The notes beneath the pieces were generated by a model. It was not told the origin of the DNA and did no database searches. It saw only the letters and a program-made list of their open reading frames with translations. A DNA stretch of 37,001 nucleotides from a virus. The position numbers and the translations under genes were made by a program. The stretch spans positions 1 through 37,001 of IMG/VR virus record IMGVR_UViG_3300021357_000006; one strand, written 5' to 3'. Position 1 is the stretch's first letter. Each line of letters starts with the position of its first letter. Of this stretch, positions 11,595 through 21,600 are shown piece by piece.

Positions 11595-13027
11595 TGGCTG
11601 GGTTAAAACCTGATTATGATTTGCTAAAGTTTTGGCTTCAGAGGTCAAAAAGCTATATTATAACGGCTTACAACGAACCTATACACCAAAGATTATTGGA
11701 GGATAGGAAAAATCTTGAGGGTCCATGCCCTACTTTAGTTGTCCTCGCAGGCGGGGAGCAAAGTGGTAAGAGTACCTCTGGTGGAGAGCACGTTTATGCT
11801 GATGCTGCCTGTGCGGGGTTTATAGGTGTTAATGATCCTATTTATTGGATTGTTGGCGAAAGGTATCAAGATTGCAGGAAGGAGTTTCAGTATTTGATTG
11901 ATGAGGCCCTACAAAATGGATTTTTAACCGATGTTGATATTTCCTTTCCACAAGAAGGGCCTTGCAAGGCGGTTTTTTCCAAATTTCCTAATAAACCGAC
12001 GATAAAAACACTATCTTCTTCTGATTTTACTACTCTGGCCTCGGAAGCTCCGACTGGTATTTTAATGGTTGAGGCTGGTCGTCAGTCCTATCAATCTTTT
12101 AGAACTTTGTGGACACGAGCACATCATAAATTAGCTTGGTTTTTGGTCTCTGGGACTTTCGAAATGACCAAAGGAAGGTATTTTCCCGATTTATGGAAGG
12201 TTTGCCAGGGGGAGAATGAGTATTCTGGGGTTAGTTTATCTCTTCCGACCTATGCGAATCCGAAATTGTATGAATATGGGCCAGATGATCCTAAAGTTAA
12301 GGCAGCAAGGGCAACTTTAACTGAGGAGGAATTTGCAGAGAGGTTTTTAGGACAACCTAGACCTTCCATTGGAGTTGTTTTCCAAGAATTTAGGAGATCA
12401 ACCCATGTAAAGTTAGGGGCAGAGTATGATCCAGGGTTTCCAGTTAGACTTTGGGTTGATCCAGGATGGTATCCAGGTAGTTATTCGGTCTTATGGGTCC
12501 AAATAATAGGACAACAGATTAGGGTTTTTGATGAGGTTTATGAGAATTATTTTACAAATGAAGATATTTTAGACCTTGTTAGAAATCACCCTAGGTTTGT
12601 AAATATTGAGAGGGTTGTTATAGATGTAGCAGCAGAGACTCATGCGGGGGCTTCTACACCTGCTGTTACGGCCTGGCGTAAAGTGTTTTCCCTACACAAT
12701 ATCCCTGTAGTTAGTAGATATGTAAAGATTCAGCATGGTCTGACGAGAACCCATGATAAGCTTAGGGTTAATCCTATAGAAAAAGTACCGTATTTAATTT
12801 TTCATCCCCGGTGTGAGAATACCATTTGGGAGTTTGAAGAGGGGTATAAGTATAATGTGAGATCGAGTAGTTTTGATATACGATCAGGAAAACCGCAGGA
12901 TAGGAATAATCACTCAGCTAAGGCTGTTGCTTATGGCCTAGTGGACGCTTTTGGGTTTAATGAAGGGCCAAGGGTTCCCCTTCCACAGTCTTATAGGAGG
13001 CAAATGGCTTATGATAGGGTTAGATAG
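11594..13027 (+). CDS. terL: Terminase large subunit (packaging ATPase/nuclease)
   Basis: A 477-residue protein. The P-loop is GGEQSGKST at residues 53-61. The Walker B strand is GILMVEAG with Glu160 as probable catalytic base; the usual DE is replaced by VE. The coupling motif SGTF follows at 186-189. The C-terminal RNase H-like nuclease is marked by RLWVDPGW (Asp289), VVIDVAA (Asp344) and the late HSAKAVAYGLVDAFG (Asp451). The enzyme pumps DNA into the prohead and cuts it. It starts at the stop of the small subunit (one-base overlap), and its own stop overlaps the GTG of the next gene (TAGTG). Confidence 0.95.
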   Translation: MAGLKPDYDLLKFWLQRSKSYIITAYNEPIHQRLLEDRKNLEGPCPTLVVLAGGEQSGKSTSGGEHVYADAACAGFIGVNDPIYWIVGERYQDCRKEFQYLIDEALQNGFLTDVDISFPQEGPCKAVFSKFPNKPTIKTLSSSDFTTLASEAPTGILMVEAGRQSYQSFRTLWTRAHHKLAWFLVSGTFEMTKGRYFPDLWKVCQGENEYSGVSLSLPTYANPKLYEYGPDDPKVKAARATLTEEEFAERFLGQPRPSIGVVFQEFRRSTHVKLGAEYDPGFPVRLWVDPGWYPGSYSVLWVQIIGQQIRVFDEVYENYFTNEDILDLVRNHPRFVNIERVVIDVAAETHAGASTPAVTAWRKVFSLHNIPVVSRYVKIQHGLTRTHDKLRVNPIEKVPYLIFHPRCENTIWEFEEGYKYNVRSSSFDIRSGKPQDRNNHSAKAVAYGLVDAFGFNEGPRVPLPQSYRRQMAYDRVR

Positions 13028-13797
13028 TGGCAATAGAAAAACCTGATACTGGGACTAAAAAGAAGAGGATAAAACTTCCAGGGGGGTTGGGATTATTAGA
13101 AAATGTTCTTAATCCTATTTATGAAGCTGGACAGAATCTACGTGAGGCAGAGTCTAATCCTACGATGCAGATGCTTATGGGGTTTTTAGGACCTCCTGGT
13201 AGGATTCCACCTGTTCGGATGACTACAAGAACCGCTAAGTTTCCTGTAGCAGCCGATAGAATAGAAAAATTTTATAGAGATATTTTGTTAAAGGTAGCGG
13301 AAACAGACCCTCTAATGGCTAGAACAATCAGGAATGTTATTTTTACACCTTATGCAACACAAAGAATAGGAGCATTAGCCTATTTTCGACCAGCGGGGGA
13401 TGTAGTTGTAGGGCCTCAAGGTACATCTGTCCAGACTTTTCTACATGAGGGAATACATGGTATTGACAGGGTAGCCCTTGAAAAGCTTGCACCGAGATCG
13501 GCAAAACTCCCTACTGGGAAGTCTCTCCAAGGGCCTTTTAATTTTACGGATTTGTTTAATAGGTATATGGCAAAGCCACCAAGGTCATCTACCGTCGCTA
13601 ACCAGGAATTTGGTAGGAATTTATATGATCGTCTTTTTCGAGAGGCTAGTGTATTTCCTGTTGGTTATGCGGGACAAAGTTTAAGGCACGCTCCATTATT
13701 TGAACAGGCGGCTGTTATTGGATCCTCTGCTCAAAAGACTCCTCCGAATTGGGAGAACTATCTTAACATGCTTCGATACATTGTAGAAGGGAAATAA
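13027..13797 (+). CDS. Zincin-motif (HExxH) virion-associated protein 1
   Basis: A 256-residue protein starting at GTG, with its first base shared with the terL stop. Residues 138-148 read TFLHEGIHGID, a zinc-protease HExxH signature (His140, Glu141, His144) preceded by a hydrophobic stretch, as in zincin-like metallopeptidases. The N-terminus is basic (KKKRIKLPGG). A second HExxH protein lies at 17694-18614. Zincin-like domains are known in phage polyvalent or ejected proteins encoded near the portal; a prohead protease or an ejected peptidase are the main options. The full set of catalytic ligands cannot be confirmed by eye. Confidence 0.75.
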   Translation: MAIEKPDTGTKKKRIKLPGGLGLLENVLNPIYEAGQNLREAESNPTMQMLMGFLGPPGRIPPVRMTTRTAKFPVAADRIEKFYRDILLKVAETDPLMARTIRNVIFTPYATQRIGALAYFRPAGDVVVGPQGTSVQTFLHEGIHGIDRVALEKLAPRSAKLPTGKSLQGPFNFTDLFNRYMAKPPRSSTVANQEFGRNLYDRLFREASVFPVGYAGQSLRHAPLFEQAAVIGSSAQKTPPNWENYLNMLRYIVEGK

Positions 13798-15794
13798 TGA
13801 CTTCTCCTCTTGATCTATGGTCTCAAGCACAATTTAATAAAGATGCTATAAGGCTTTCTGATGTGGAATATGGGGAGCTAGTATCCTATATCCAAAAAAC
13901 TGCTGATGCCGATGTTCACTATTGGGAGCCACGAAATGCTCGTATGTTGGAATCTCAGCGTTTTTGGGAGATTGGCGGAAGGAAAAGATTACGGTCTGGA
14001 AATAAGGTGGTAAATGCTTTTAGCCCCGATCTCCGAGATGTAGATAAGATTCAGGAATCAGAAGATGTTGAGTTCAATGATGGGTATATAACTGTTGATA
14101 AAATAGTTTCACTTATTACCTCCGCTAATTGGGGGATGAATGTTCCTGCAAAGAATACTACTTTAGATTCCGTTGCACAGAGGATAGAGGATTTACTTAG
14201 GTGGTGTGATGAAGAGCTTAATGTTAGGTATTCTTCTGCACTAAATGGGGACTTAGGTAGGGATGAAGGACATTTTGCTGCCCTAAGAGGCTGGATATGT
14301 GGATTGATTACCCCAAATCCTGATGATCCTAGAGTCCCTTGGAGTTATCTATTAGAAGACCCACTGCTTGTTTATCCTCGGTATAGCCGAGATAAATTGA
14401 TTCGGGTTTGCCATAGATTTTCTATGACGGCTCTTGAAGCTACTGTAGAGTATCCCCAAGCATGGGAGTTTTTATCGGGAAGAAATGATGATGATGAGGT
14501 AGAAGTTACCACATATTACGATGAAAGATATGTGATGACTCTAATTGGCGGGATTTACTACGGGCCAACAAATAATCCTGATATTGGGAGTAGTAAATCG
14601 AGTGCTATTTTAAGACCGTTGGTTGCGCATGGGTATACAGATATTTATGGTATCCCCCAGAATCCTTGGATTATTTATACTCCGAGAGGAACACCAACAC
14701 GAAGGATTGAGGCAACGAGGGGATCATTAGATCGGGATGTTGTAGCATTGATCGGACTTGATGTATTACACCCTATTAAAGATATAATTGTGCTTTTAGA
14801 AAGATTGGCAAGCCAATTACATACTGAGGTTGCCAAGAGTTCTAATCCTCCTGTAGTTTGGTACGTACAACCAGGGCAAGAGCCTCGAAAACTTGATCTT
14901 GGTGCTGGTGGGACAAACTTTGCAATTTTTGGCGATGAAAAGGTGGAGCTTCTTAGCACCTCGGCAGCAAAGGCTGATTTTAGTCCTTTATGGGAGATGT
15001 ATACCGATAGACTTCAGAGAGGGTCTCTACCGACCGTTCTCTACGGTGAATCAATAGGTGCGCTTGCTGGATATGCTATTTCAATTTTAACGGATGCAGC
15101 GAAGGGGATTTTAGACCCTTTACTTCGTGGTTTGAAAATGTATCGCCAGATGAAGTACAGGAGGCTGCTAGAGATGTATGTGAATATAGGGTCTAAATTT
15201 TCGGGAGAGTTATCTATAAGAAGTCAAGATCGAGTTTCCAATAAAGTTTATACAGAGGTAGAAGCTGTAAGTGCTGAGGATATTAGAGAAAATGGGGTTT
15301 TTGTAGAAGTTACTTATGATGATCCATTACCACAGGATAAATTAAATATCCTCACTGCTGTAATTGGTGGAAAACAAGCAGGGATTTTGCCCCTACATGA
15401 TATTTATACAGACTGGTTACACGTACCAAATCCTAGAGCAACTAGACAAAGATTAGAAGATGATTGGCTGTATGAAGATCCGTTAGTTAGGAGAGAGCTT
15501 GCTTTAATCCGTGCAGAGAAGTCGGGTGATGAGGATTTGAGGGAGGCAGTTCGGAGAGTTAAAGAGCAAGAAAATTTAAGAGTTCAACAAGGGTCTCCAC
15601 AAGACCCAACAGCTAACGTTCCCCCTGAAGTTGTACCACCAAGCCTACAACCTGGTGAAATTCCTTCGCCGCCATCTAATATTAATCCTATTGAAGCGAT
15701 TTTAAGGCAGTTGGAAAATGTCTCGGCGGGAGTTAACGTGAGAAGTGGGGCAAGTCCTCCAAATCTACCCCCGGAGAATCCTTATGGTTATTAA
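13797..15794 (+). CDS. Portal protein
   Basis: A 665-residue protein in the classical position after terminase and before scaffold and capsid. Features that fit a portal are the long mixed alpha/beta body, the central helical part (DIIVLLERLASQLHTEVAKS), the segment FSPLWEMYTDRLQRGSLPTV near residues 396-415 and the following ALAGYAISILTDAAKGIL, a hydrophobic helix like the clip/stem helices, and a Pro-rich, disordered C-terminus (QDPTANVPPEVVPPSLQPGE). Portals form the dodecameric DNA channel at one capsid vertex. The assignment is by size, position and pattern; no single signature residue exists. The start overlaps the previous stop (TAATGA). Confidence 0.85.
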   Translation: MTSPLDLWSQAQFNKDAIRLSDVEYGELVSYIQKTADADVHYWEPRNARMLESQRFWEIGGRKRLRSGNKVVNAFSPDLRDVDKIQESEDVEFNDGYITVDKIVSLITSANWGMNVPAKNTTLDSVAQRIEDLLRWCDEELNVRYSSALNGDLGRDEGHFAALRGWICGLITPNPDDPRVPWSYLLEDPLLVYPRYSRDKLIRVCHRFSMTALEATVEYPQAWEFLSGRNDDDEVEVTTYYDERYVMTLIGGIYYGPTNNPDIGSSKSSAILRPLVAHGYTDIYGIPQNPWIIYTPRGTPTRRIEATRGSLDRDVVALIGLDVLHPIKDIIVLLERLASQLHTEVAKSSNPPVVWYVQPGQEPRKLDLGAGGTNFAIFGDEKVELLSTSAAKADFSPLWEMYTDRLQRGSLPTVLYGESIGALAGYAISILTDAAKGILDPLLRGLKMYRQMKYRRLLEMYVNIGSKFSGELSIRSQDRVSNKVYTEVEAVSAEDIRENGVFVEVTYDDPLPQDKLNILTAVIGGKQAGILPLHDIYTDWLHVPNPRATRQRLEDDWLYEDPLVRRELALIRAEKSGDEDLREAVRRVKEQENLRVQQGSPQDPTANVPPEVVPPSLQPGEIPSPPSNINPIEAILRQLENVSAGVNVRSGASPPNLPPENPYGY

Positions 15795-15924
15795 ATGTTT
15801 TAATTGTGGAAGTCTTTTTGTCTGGGAGCCTGGGACACCAAAGCTATGCGTGAGGTGTAGGCTCACTGCGGGAGTAGGCGCACATTTGCATTACGTTTCT
15901 TTAACAGGAAAATATAATGCCTAA
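15784..15924 (+). CDS. Zinc-ribbon microprotein, 46 aa
   Basis: Reads MVIKCFNCGSLFVWEPGTPK and then LCVRCRLTAGVG; CFNC and CVRC are 14 residues apart, a minimal zinc ribbon. It begins within the last codons of the portal gene (11-base overlap) and overlaps the next gene's start by eight bases, which is typical of phage microgenes. Function unknown. Confidence 0.7.
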   Translation: MVIKCFNCGSLFVWEPGTPKLCVRCRLTAGVGAHLHYVSLTGKYNA

Positions 15925-16012
15925 GAAGAAGGGTAAAAAGAATACCAAAATTCGGAAGGATGAACGGAAGAAGAAACGGAGTCTTCTACCCCCTAAATTT
16001 GAGAAGAAATAA
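15917..16012 (+). CDS. Very basic microprotein, 31 aa
   Basis: Reads MPKKKGKKNTKIRKDERKKK and ends RSLLPPKFEKK; about half the residues are Lys or Arg. It overlaps the neighbouring genes at both ends (eight bases and one base). Such lysine-rich peptides may bind DNA inside the capsid or be structural; not established. Support comes from packing and composition. Confidence 0.55.
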   Translation: MPKKKGKKNTKIRKDERKKKRSLLPPKFEKK

Positions 16013-16155
16013 TGCCGTTAATTAAAGGTAATAAGGGAAAGAGTAAGAGGGGGATTAAGGAGAATATCAAGAGGGAGATTGAGTCGGGGAGGCCGATAAA
16101 ACAAGCTGTAGCAATTGCATATAGCGTTGCTAGAAAACAGAAAAGGAGAAAATAA
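16012..16155 (+). CDS. Small basic protein resembling DUF6496, 47 aa
   Basis: Reads MPLIKGNKGKSKRGIKENIK, then RPIKQAVAIAYSVARKQKRR. The pattern of a basic loop plus KQAVAIA(x)xxAR is known from a family of short phage and bacterial proteins (DUF6496-like) often encoded near structural genes. The function is unknown. One-base overlaps (TAATG) connect it to both neighbours. Confidence 0.75.
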   Translation: MPLIKGNKGKSKRGIKENIKREIESGRPIKQAVAIAYSVARKQKRRK

Positions 16156-16979
16156 TGCCAGGTAGAAGTTTAGCAGAAGATTATAGTCGGGCCGTAACAA
16201 GCGGTGATGACGCAGCCTACCAAAGTGCACTAGACGCATATCGGGATCAAGAGGATGCACTAGTTGCCGCTGGTGCAACTAGAGCGGGTCCAAGAAGGGA
16301 AGGAAGAAGAGCCCCAGCAGTAGGAACATCGCCAATTAGGACAAGTGGACTTCTTGGTTCTCCTCCAAGTTTTGGAGATTTACGAGGTAGACTATCTTCA
16401 GGAAGTTTAACCCCCGAAGATATATCCACCTATTTGAACTTTGTTGGCGATGATCCACAAAGCGCAGTAAATAACCTCTTGCGGTCTAGTGGTTACAATC
16501 TATCTAATAGATTTGTCGGTAGGCTGGGGAGAAATCTTGGTCGAGGGTCAACCTTTGCGCTATTAGCCCAGGCATTAGGTGGAGATGTTCGTCCTGAAGA
16601 GGAAAGGAATAGAAGCATACTTGAATCAATTCTTGGTGGGGCGGGAACGAGTACCTATACTGATCCAAGTTACTTTACAGATATATTGGGTCGGTTGAAT
16701 TCAGCCCAGAGGCAGATTCAAGGAGGAGGGACAGGGATTCCTGACGCTGCTCGTTCAGCCTTAGAGAGTTTTTATAGTCCTGATTTTGATACCCTAACAA
16801 CAGGCGGGAGAAACCTATTTACGGCTGGAAGGTCGGCTTCTACTCCCGCAATATTTAGGCAGTTTGCTGATGAAGCTCTACGGCGACAAACGGAAAGCTG
16901 GGAAGATTTTCTAGCACCACAGAATCCTTCCTTTAATTTACTAGACTATCTAACTGGTTCCTTGGGGATACCATACTAA
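16155..16979 (+). CDS. Hypothetical virion-region protein, 274 aa
   Basis: A Gly/Ser/Arg-rich protein. The N-terminus (MPGRSLAEDYSRAVTSGDDA) is helical; the middle has linkers (GPRREGRRAPAVGTSPIRTS). The C-terminal half contains FTDILGRLNSAQRQIQGGGT and FADEALRRQTESWEDFLAPQ. I recognise no domain. Its place between portal and scaffold and its lack of enzymatic motifs suggest a minor capsid or ejected protein, which is inference. Confidence 0.65.
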   Translation: MPGRSLAEDYSRAVTSGDDAAYQSALDAYRDQEDALVAAGATRAGPRREGRRAPAVGTSPIRTSGLLGSPPSFGDLRGRLSSGSLTPEDISTYLNFVGDDPQSAVNNLLRSSGYNLSNRFVGRLGRNLGRGSTFALLAQALGGDVRPEEERNRSILESILGGAGTSTYTDPSYFTDILGRLNSAQRQIQGGGTGIPDAARSALESFYSPDFDTLTTGGRNLFTAGRSASTPAIFRQFADEALRRQTESWEDFLAPQNPSFNLLDYLTGSLGIPY

Positions 16980-17207
16980 ATGATTGAAAAAAACGGTTCT
17001 AAGCTGTATCTCACGTATAAATGGTTAGTTGGTATTCTTCTGGCAGTAATTTCTGCCTCAGTGTTTCTTAGCCTACCAGCTTTTACCAATGAATGGCAGA
17101 GTAGAGGCCAGAGGATCAATACTCTCGAAAAGCAAGGAGCAGTTACGATAGAAATTCTAACAAGAATAGAAGCTGATATTCGGGCAATAAAGGAGAGGAG
17201 GCCCTAA
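16980..17207 (+). CDS. Single-span membrane protein with coiled coil, 75 aa
   Basis: Residues about 13-34 (YKWLVGILLAVISASVFLSL) form one transmembrane helix; the rest (QRINTLEKQGAVTIEILTRI followed by EADIRAIKERR) is a charged coiled coil. The build resembles haemolysin XhlA-like and spanin-like lysis proteins, but a virion-associated membrane protein used at DNA entry is also possible given the neighbours. The start follows the previous stop without a gap. Confidence 0.7.
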   Translation: MIEKNGSKLYLTYKWLVGILLAVISASVFLSLPAFTNEWQSRGQRINTLEKQGAVTIEILTRIEADIRAIKERRP

Positions 17208-17690
17208 ATGGCAAGTTTTTTAGGGACAGATAAACGAGGGAGAGCTTTTACAGCAGATAGTTTAGGTCAATATAGAAGGCTGCAAAGACCTTTATTTGCA
17301 CCTAGAGATTCAGGGGATATTAGAACTCCGAGGATAATGGACGATGAGCCCACTGGTGGTGGTGGGGTGTTAGGGATTGATCCAGATATTGTCCGAGATA
17401 CAGTACGATCTGGTATAGAAGAAGAGCAGCCTGGCGCAATTCTTGAAAGTTTATTTGGTGGAGGGAATAGAAATTACCAAAGATTTCTACAGAATTCTCT
17501 TCTTCGGTATTTGAATCAATATTACGGAGGTCTGTACAATGATCCAAGCCTGCTGCAAAATCCTGACTACACTTTTGCGAACTTTCTGGGAGGTGTTGAT
17601 CCAAGATCAGAATTCCAGAATCTAAGCCCATTTGAGAGAGGGGAGAGACCATCTATCTTTGCGCCAAGGGTTAGGTTTATACAGAGGTAA
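17208..17690 (+). CDS. Hypothetical virion-region protein, 160 aa
   Basis: Reads MASFLGTDKRGRAFTADSLG at the start and contains GAILESLFGGGNRNYQRFLQ and NSLLRYLNQYYGGLYNDPSL. Segments of this kind (ESxxGGxxxxY, YYxxLYNDPS) echo parts of the 274-residue protein upstream (ESILGGAGTSTYTDPSYF), which may mean distant kinship between the two. A GGAGG lies before the ATG, within the previous gene. No domain recognised. Confidence 0.65.
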   Translation: MASFLGTDKRGRAFTADSLGQYRRLQRPLFAPRDSGDIRTPRIMDDEPTGGGGVLGIDPDIVRDTVRSGIEEEQPGAILESLFGGGNRNYQRFLQNSLLRYLNQYYGGLYNDPSLLQNPDYTFANFLGGVDPRSEFQNLSPFERGERPSIFAPRVRFIQR

Positions 17691-17693
17691 ATT

Positions 17694-18614
17694 ATGGCAA
17701 TTCTTGATCCAAGGAGAGATATAACAAGTCGTATGGTGATTCCTCCTATCGGGGGACCTCCAGATATTCCTATAGAAGCGGACCCAGAGATGTCCAAACT
17801 TGCCTTACAATTAACTTCTGATTTTTATCCACCATTGTGGTCGTGGTTTGAAGGTGAGGGGGTTGGTGGTTTAGGAGAGCTACGTGAGGGAGAATTTGGT
17901 AAACGCTTACCGTTATTAGCATTAGCCCATAGTGGTACAAGGCAATTTGAGCCTCTAATGGATGCATTGTGGGGACATGATTGGGGCATGCGTGGGTATA
18001 CACCTCCTACTACCCCAATTCCTAGATATGTTCCACCTAGTCCTAGTCCTAGTCCTCGTCCTCGTCCTCGTCCCCTCAACAGTATTTATATTAACCCCTC
18101 TGGTGGACTATTCCCTGCTAATCTTCTAGGAAGAAATGAATCTCCTATAGAAAGAATGAAGAAGGATATGTTGGCGTATTTTGCGCCAGAGGCGGCCTCT
18201 AGGATAAATAAAGCAAAAATAATGTATGATCCACGAGCCAATATGCTTGGGGCAGGAGGATTTGCTCCACCTGGTAGGGGTATACATTTAGCTACAGGGA
18301 AGCCTCCTCAAACGTCCACACTTAAACACGAATTTATGCATAATCTGTCCACACAAAACCCATTAGATTTTTTGAAGTTCCTCCAAACTCCGACAGTAAA
18401 ATACTATCCTTTATGGTCAAGAAATGATCCTTTACATTTACTAACGTTTCTTATGGGCTTAGGGCCGTCAGTTAATAAATCTCTACAAAAGTATCCCTCT
18501 CCGAAAGAATCAAGATATTTCGAGGATCTCCCAAGTGATATTCGGTTTATGTATGAAGGTATTCTCCCTCATAGTCCCAGTGGATATGACCCAAGTCCAC
18601 TTCTAGGTGAATAA
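17694..18614 (+). CDS. Zincin-motif (HExxH) virion-associated protein 2
   Basis: A 306-residue protein with TLKHEFMHNLS at residues 209-219 (His212, Glu213, His216), a zinc-protease signature following a region of mixed fold. A proline-rich linker with alternating Ser/Arg (PPSPSPSPRPRPRP, about 114-127) divides the protein; at DNA level it is a run of six-base repeats (18038-18073), prone to length change. It is the second HExxH protein in this operon, with 13027-13797. An ejected or capsid-internal peptidase is plausible; activity is unproven. Confidence 0.72.
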   Translation: MAILDPRRDITSRMVIPPIGGPPDIPIEADPEMSKLALQLTSDFYPPLWSWFEGEGVGGLGELREGEFGKRLPLLALAHSGTRQFEPLMDALWGHDWGMRGYTPPTTPIPRYVPPSPSPSPRPRPRPLNSIYINPSGGLFPANLLGRNESPIERMKKDMLAYFAPEAASRINKAKIMYDPRANMLGAGGFAPPGRGIHLATGKPPQTSTLKHEFMHNLSTQNPLDFLKFLQTPTVKYYPLWSRNDPLHLLTFLMGLGPSVNKSLQKYPSPKESRYFEDLPSDIRFMYEGILPHSPSGYDPSPLLGE

Positions 18615-21600
18615 TGCCTCTTAGACCATTAAGTCCTATAGATTTCATACCATCTCCTTTCCCTGCGATTCCACCGCCTCCGAATCTTCCTCCTCCAATT
18701 CCAATGGAGATAATAGTTGAGGCGATTAAGGAACAACGGATAAAAAGAGCTTTTGAAGAGCTTTTTAATCCAAATCCACAAAGGATGACTCTCCCTGCAC
18801 CTCCTGGATTTGGGGCAGGGAAAGAATTTGGAGAGTTAGCAAGAGCAGGAATTATAGGTGGTGCTGATGTAGGAGGTCAGACCAATCCTTATTCGTCGGC
18901 TCTAAATCAGCCTCCTAATTATCTCTATGCCTTAGCAAAAGAAATAATGATGAGGAAACTTGCTGCAAGTGTTCCTCGTAAAGCAAAAATACCTTATGGA
19001 TTTTCATTACCGAAGGATCAACTTCAAGAGGTTGCTTCTATCCGTCCTGAACCTACACAGGAAATCCCTAAAATTACCTCTAAACCTTTTGATTTAGACG
19101 AAGCGTTAAGGAAACGTGGTGCAACGCAGGCTTTTGAATTTGGAGAAATAAGAAGTATTGTTCCTTCCCAGAGGGTTATAGATGCAGAGATTACTACTAG
19201 AAATTCACTTAATTCTTTAGAACCTGGGGAATTAGTGCAATTAGGGCCACAAGACTTTAGGCCAATACCAAAGGAAGTATGGTTAAGGAGATTAGATTTA
19301 GCTTCAACTCAATACCAGAAAGGTGTTTTTCGAGAGGAGAATTATCTAAGGTTTTTGGACAATTTGGGAAATAAACTTCGTGGAGGGCGGATTTCTGAAG
19401 ATGTAATCCAGCCTCCTGTAGAGCCACTTCTGCCCCCTGGACAACCACCAGTAGTAGTACCACCTCCTCCTAGAAGTGAAACTTTAGGTAAACTTCGAGA
19501 TATTATTGAGAGTGAGCAAGGAAGTTTTCGACTTCCGCCGTTTGGACAGGGAGGCCCTAAGATTGAGCCTCCGCTAACAGGCGAGGTGTTTTCTCCAACA
19601 GGTGGCTTCAACATTCCACCAAAGGGGCCTCCAACTCCACAAACTGGAACTCCAAAGCCTCCACCTCCACCTTTGCCGACATCCCCCCTGTCAAGTAAAT
19701 TTCCCTCTCCCGATCTGAAAGTTCCAACATCAGCCAGTCCAGTAGACGCTCTAACTGCATTTAACCGATTCTGGTCTGGAATTACAGCAGGTTTAGACCC
19801 TGGGACTTCCTTAACACTGGGGTGGACTGCTTTATTTGATAACCCAAGTCGCTGGGGAAAATCAACCCTTATGTCCTTTGGGAGATTAGCTAGTGAGACT
19901 GCATACCAAAAGTATTTATTAGATTTGGATAAGCCGAATACAAATCTAAACGGTGGATCACTTCTACGATGGGGATTAGATCACGGTATGCCCGCACCGG
20001 GCGGTGTTCCTGAACTAGCCTCTACAGCTATAGTCGAAAAGGTTCCTGTCATTGGAAAGGGGTATGAGACCTTTCGTCGGCAAATGGAAGCCTTCCAAAC
20101 GATTCAACAGTGGGAGCATTTTCGAGCATTAACGGATAATGGAAACTTAAAAAATAATGTGGATGAAGCTGTAGAAACCGTTCGGACTATTGGTTCGACT
20201 TCTGAAGGGCCAACTATCGCAGGAAGGTCATTATCTTCATTACTCGGCCCTTTCGGTTTTGCCCCCAGATTATATGCTTCAGTTATTAACCTTCACCTAC
20301 GAGCCCTTACCTCTAATTTACCTCCCAAGGGCGGATTGCTGACTGGCCCAGGAGGTAGTGAGCGGGCCGTTATTCTAAAATTAGTAGCTTTTGCAACGGC
20401 GGCGGTTGAAGCCTCCAAACAGCTTGGCGGTAAAGGAAAGGGTTTATGGACTGATCCTCACGATCCAAATTGGATGACGATAACTGATACTTTTGGCAGT
20501 GGGGTTGATATACGTCCTTTAGGGATGTTGCACACTTGGTGGAAAGCCCTTGCTCTAGCAGCTACAGGAGATTTAGAGGCTGCTGCTACAACTATTATTA
20601 GGAGTAAAGCAGGAACAGGGCTTCGGCTGATGTATGCCCTAGCCACAGGGTATGTACCATATACAGGTGCAAAAGCAGATTTATCCAAAGAAGGAATAAA
20701 GAATATACTCCGAGATATGTTTTCCCCCTTTGGCGTACAGAGTTTGCTACAAGGGGATCCGCTTCCATTAGCAGCTTTACAGTTTTTCGGTTTTGCTGCA
20801 ATCCCAGAGAGCTATTCTGAAGCGAGAGAAAAGTATTTTATAAAAAACCGAGAGAAGTTAGAAGCGGAAGCCCCAAATAAGCTAATGGGTTGGCCTGGAC
20901 ATCCCGCCCCGAATTGGAATGAATTAACACCTAATGATAGGAATTTCCTTAATCGCCTCCCTGAGTTTGAAACCTTACGGAAAAGATTTGAAACTGATAA
21001 GGAGAGGTTAGCCCCAGATGCCTTCGGTAAGTATGACAAAGTTCGGGATGATGAATATAATAAAAGACTACTGATTGGGGAGAGGTTTAAGGCTGGGAGT
21101 TTAGATTATGAGGCGACAAAAGAGGCTTTTGATACAAGCAATGAAGAGACTTTGCGATCTCGAAAGGATTTACAAAAGTCTTCTGAATTTCAGAAGTTTG
21201 TAGAAACCAGAAAATCTCCCGTGCCAAAGGAATTCATGGATGCGCTAAATAACTATTATGCCATCTACGAAGCAAATACTGATCCACTTACAGGGAAGCT
21301 CCTTTCAGGGACTTTTGACAAAATAGAGGATTATAAAGAAGGATTAACTGAAGATCAGCGATGGTATATTGATAATAACGTAGGGATTAACAAAACCCCC
21401 ATTGAGAAGCGTTTTTCACTTATGAACAAAATGTTACGACCTTATTATGATATTTCTACAGGAGTTGCAAATACTCCCTCTGATTACCTTCCGCAAGATT
21501 ATTTAAGTGCAAATTTCCCAACTTGGCGATCTTGGAGTTATTTACAAAAACAATGGGAATCAGCAGATAGTAAATCGAAAGAGAAGTTGGAAAAATCTAC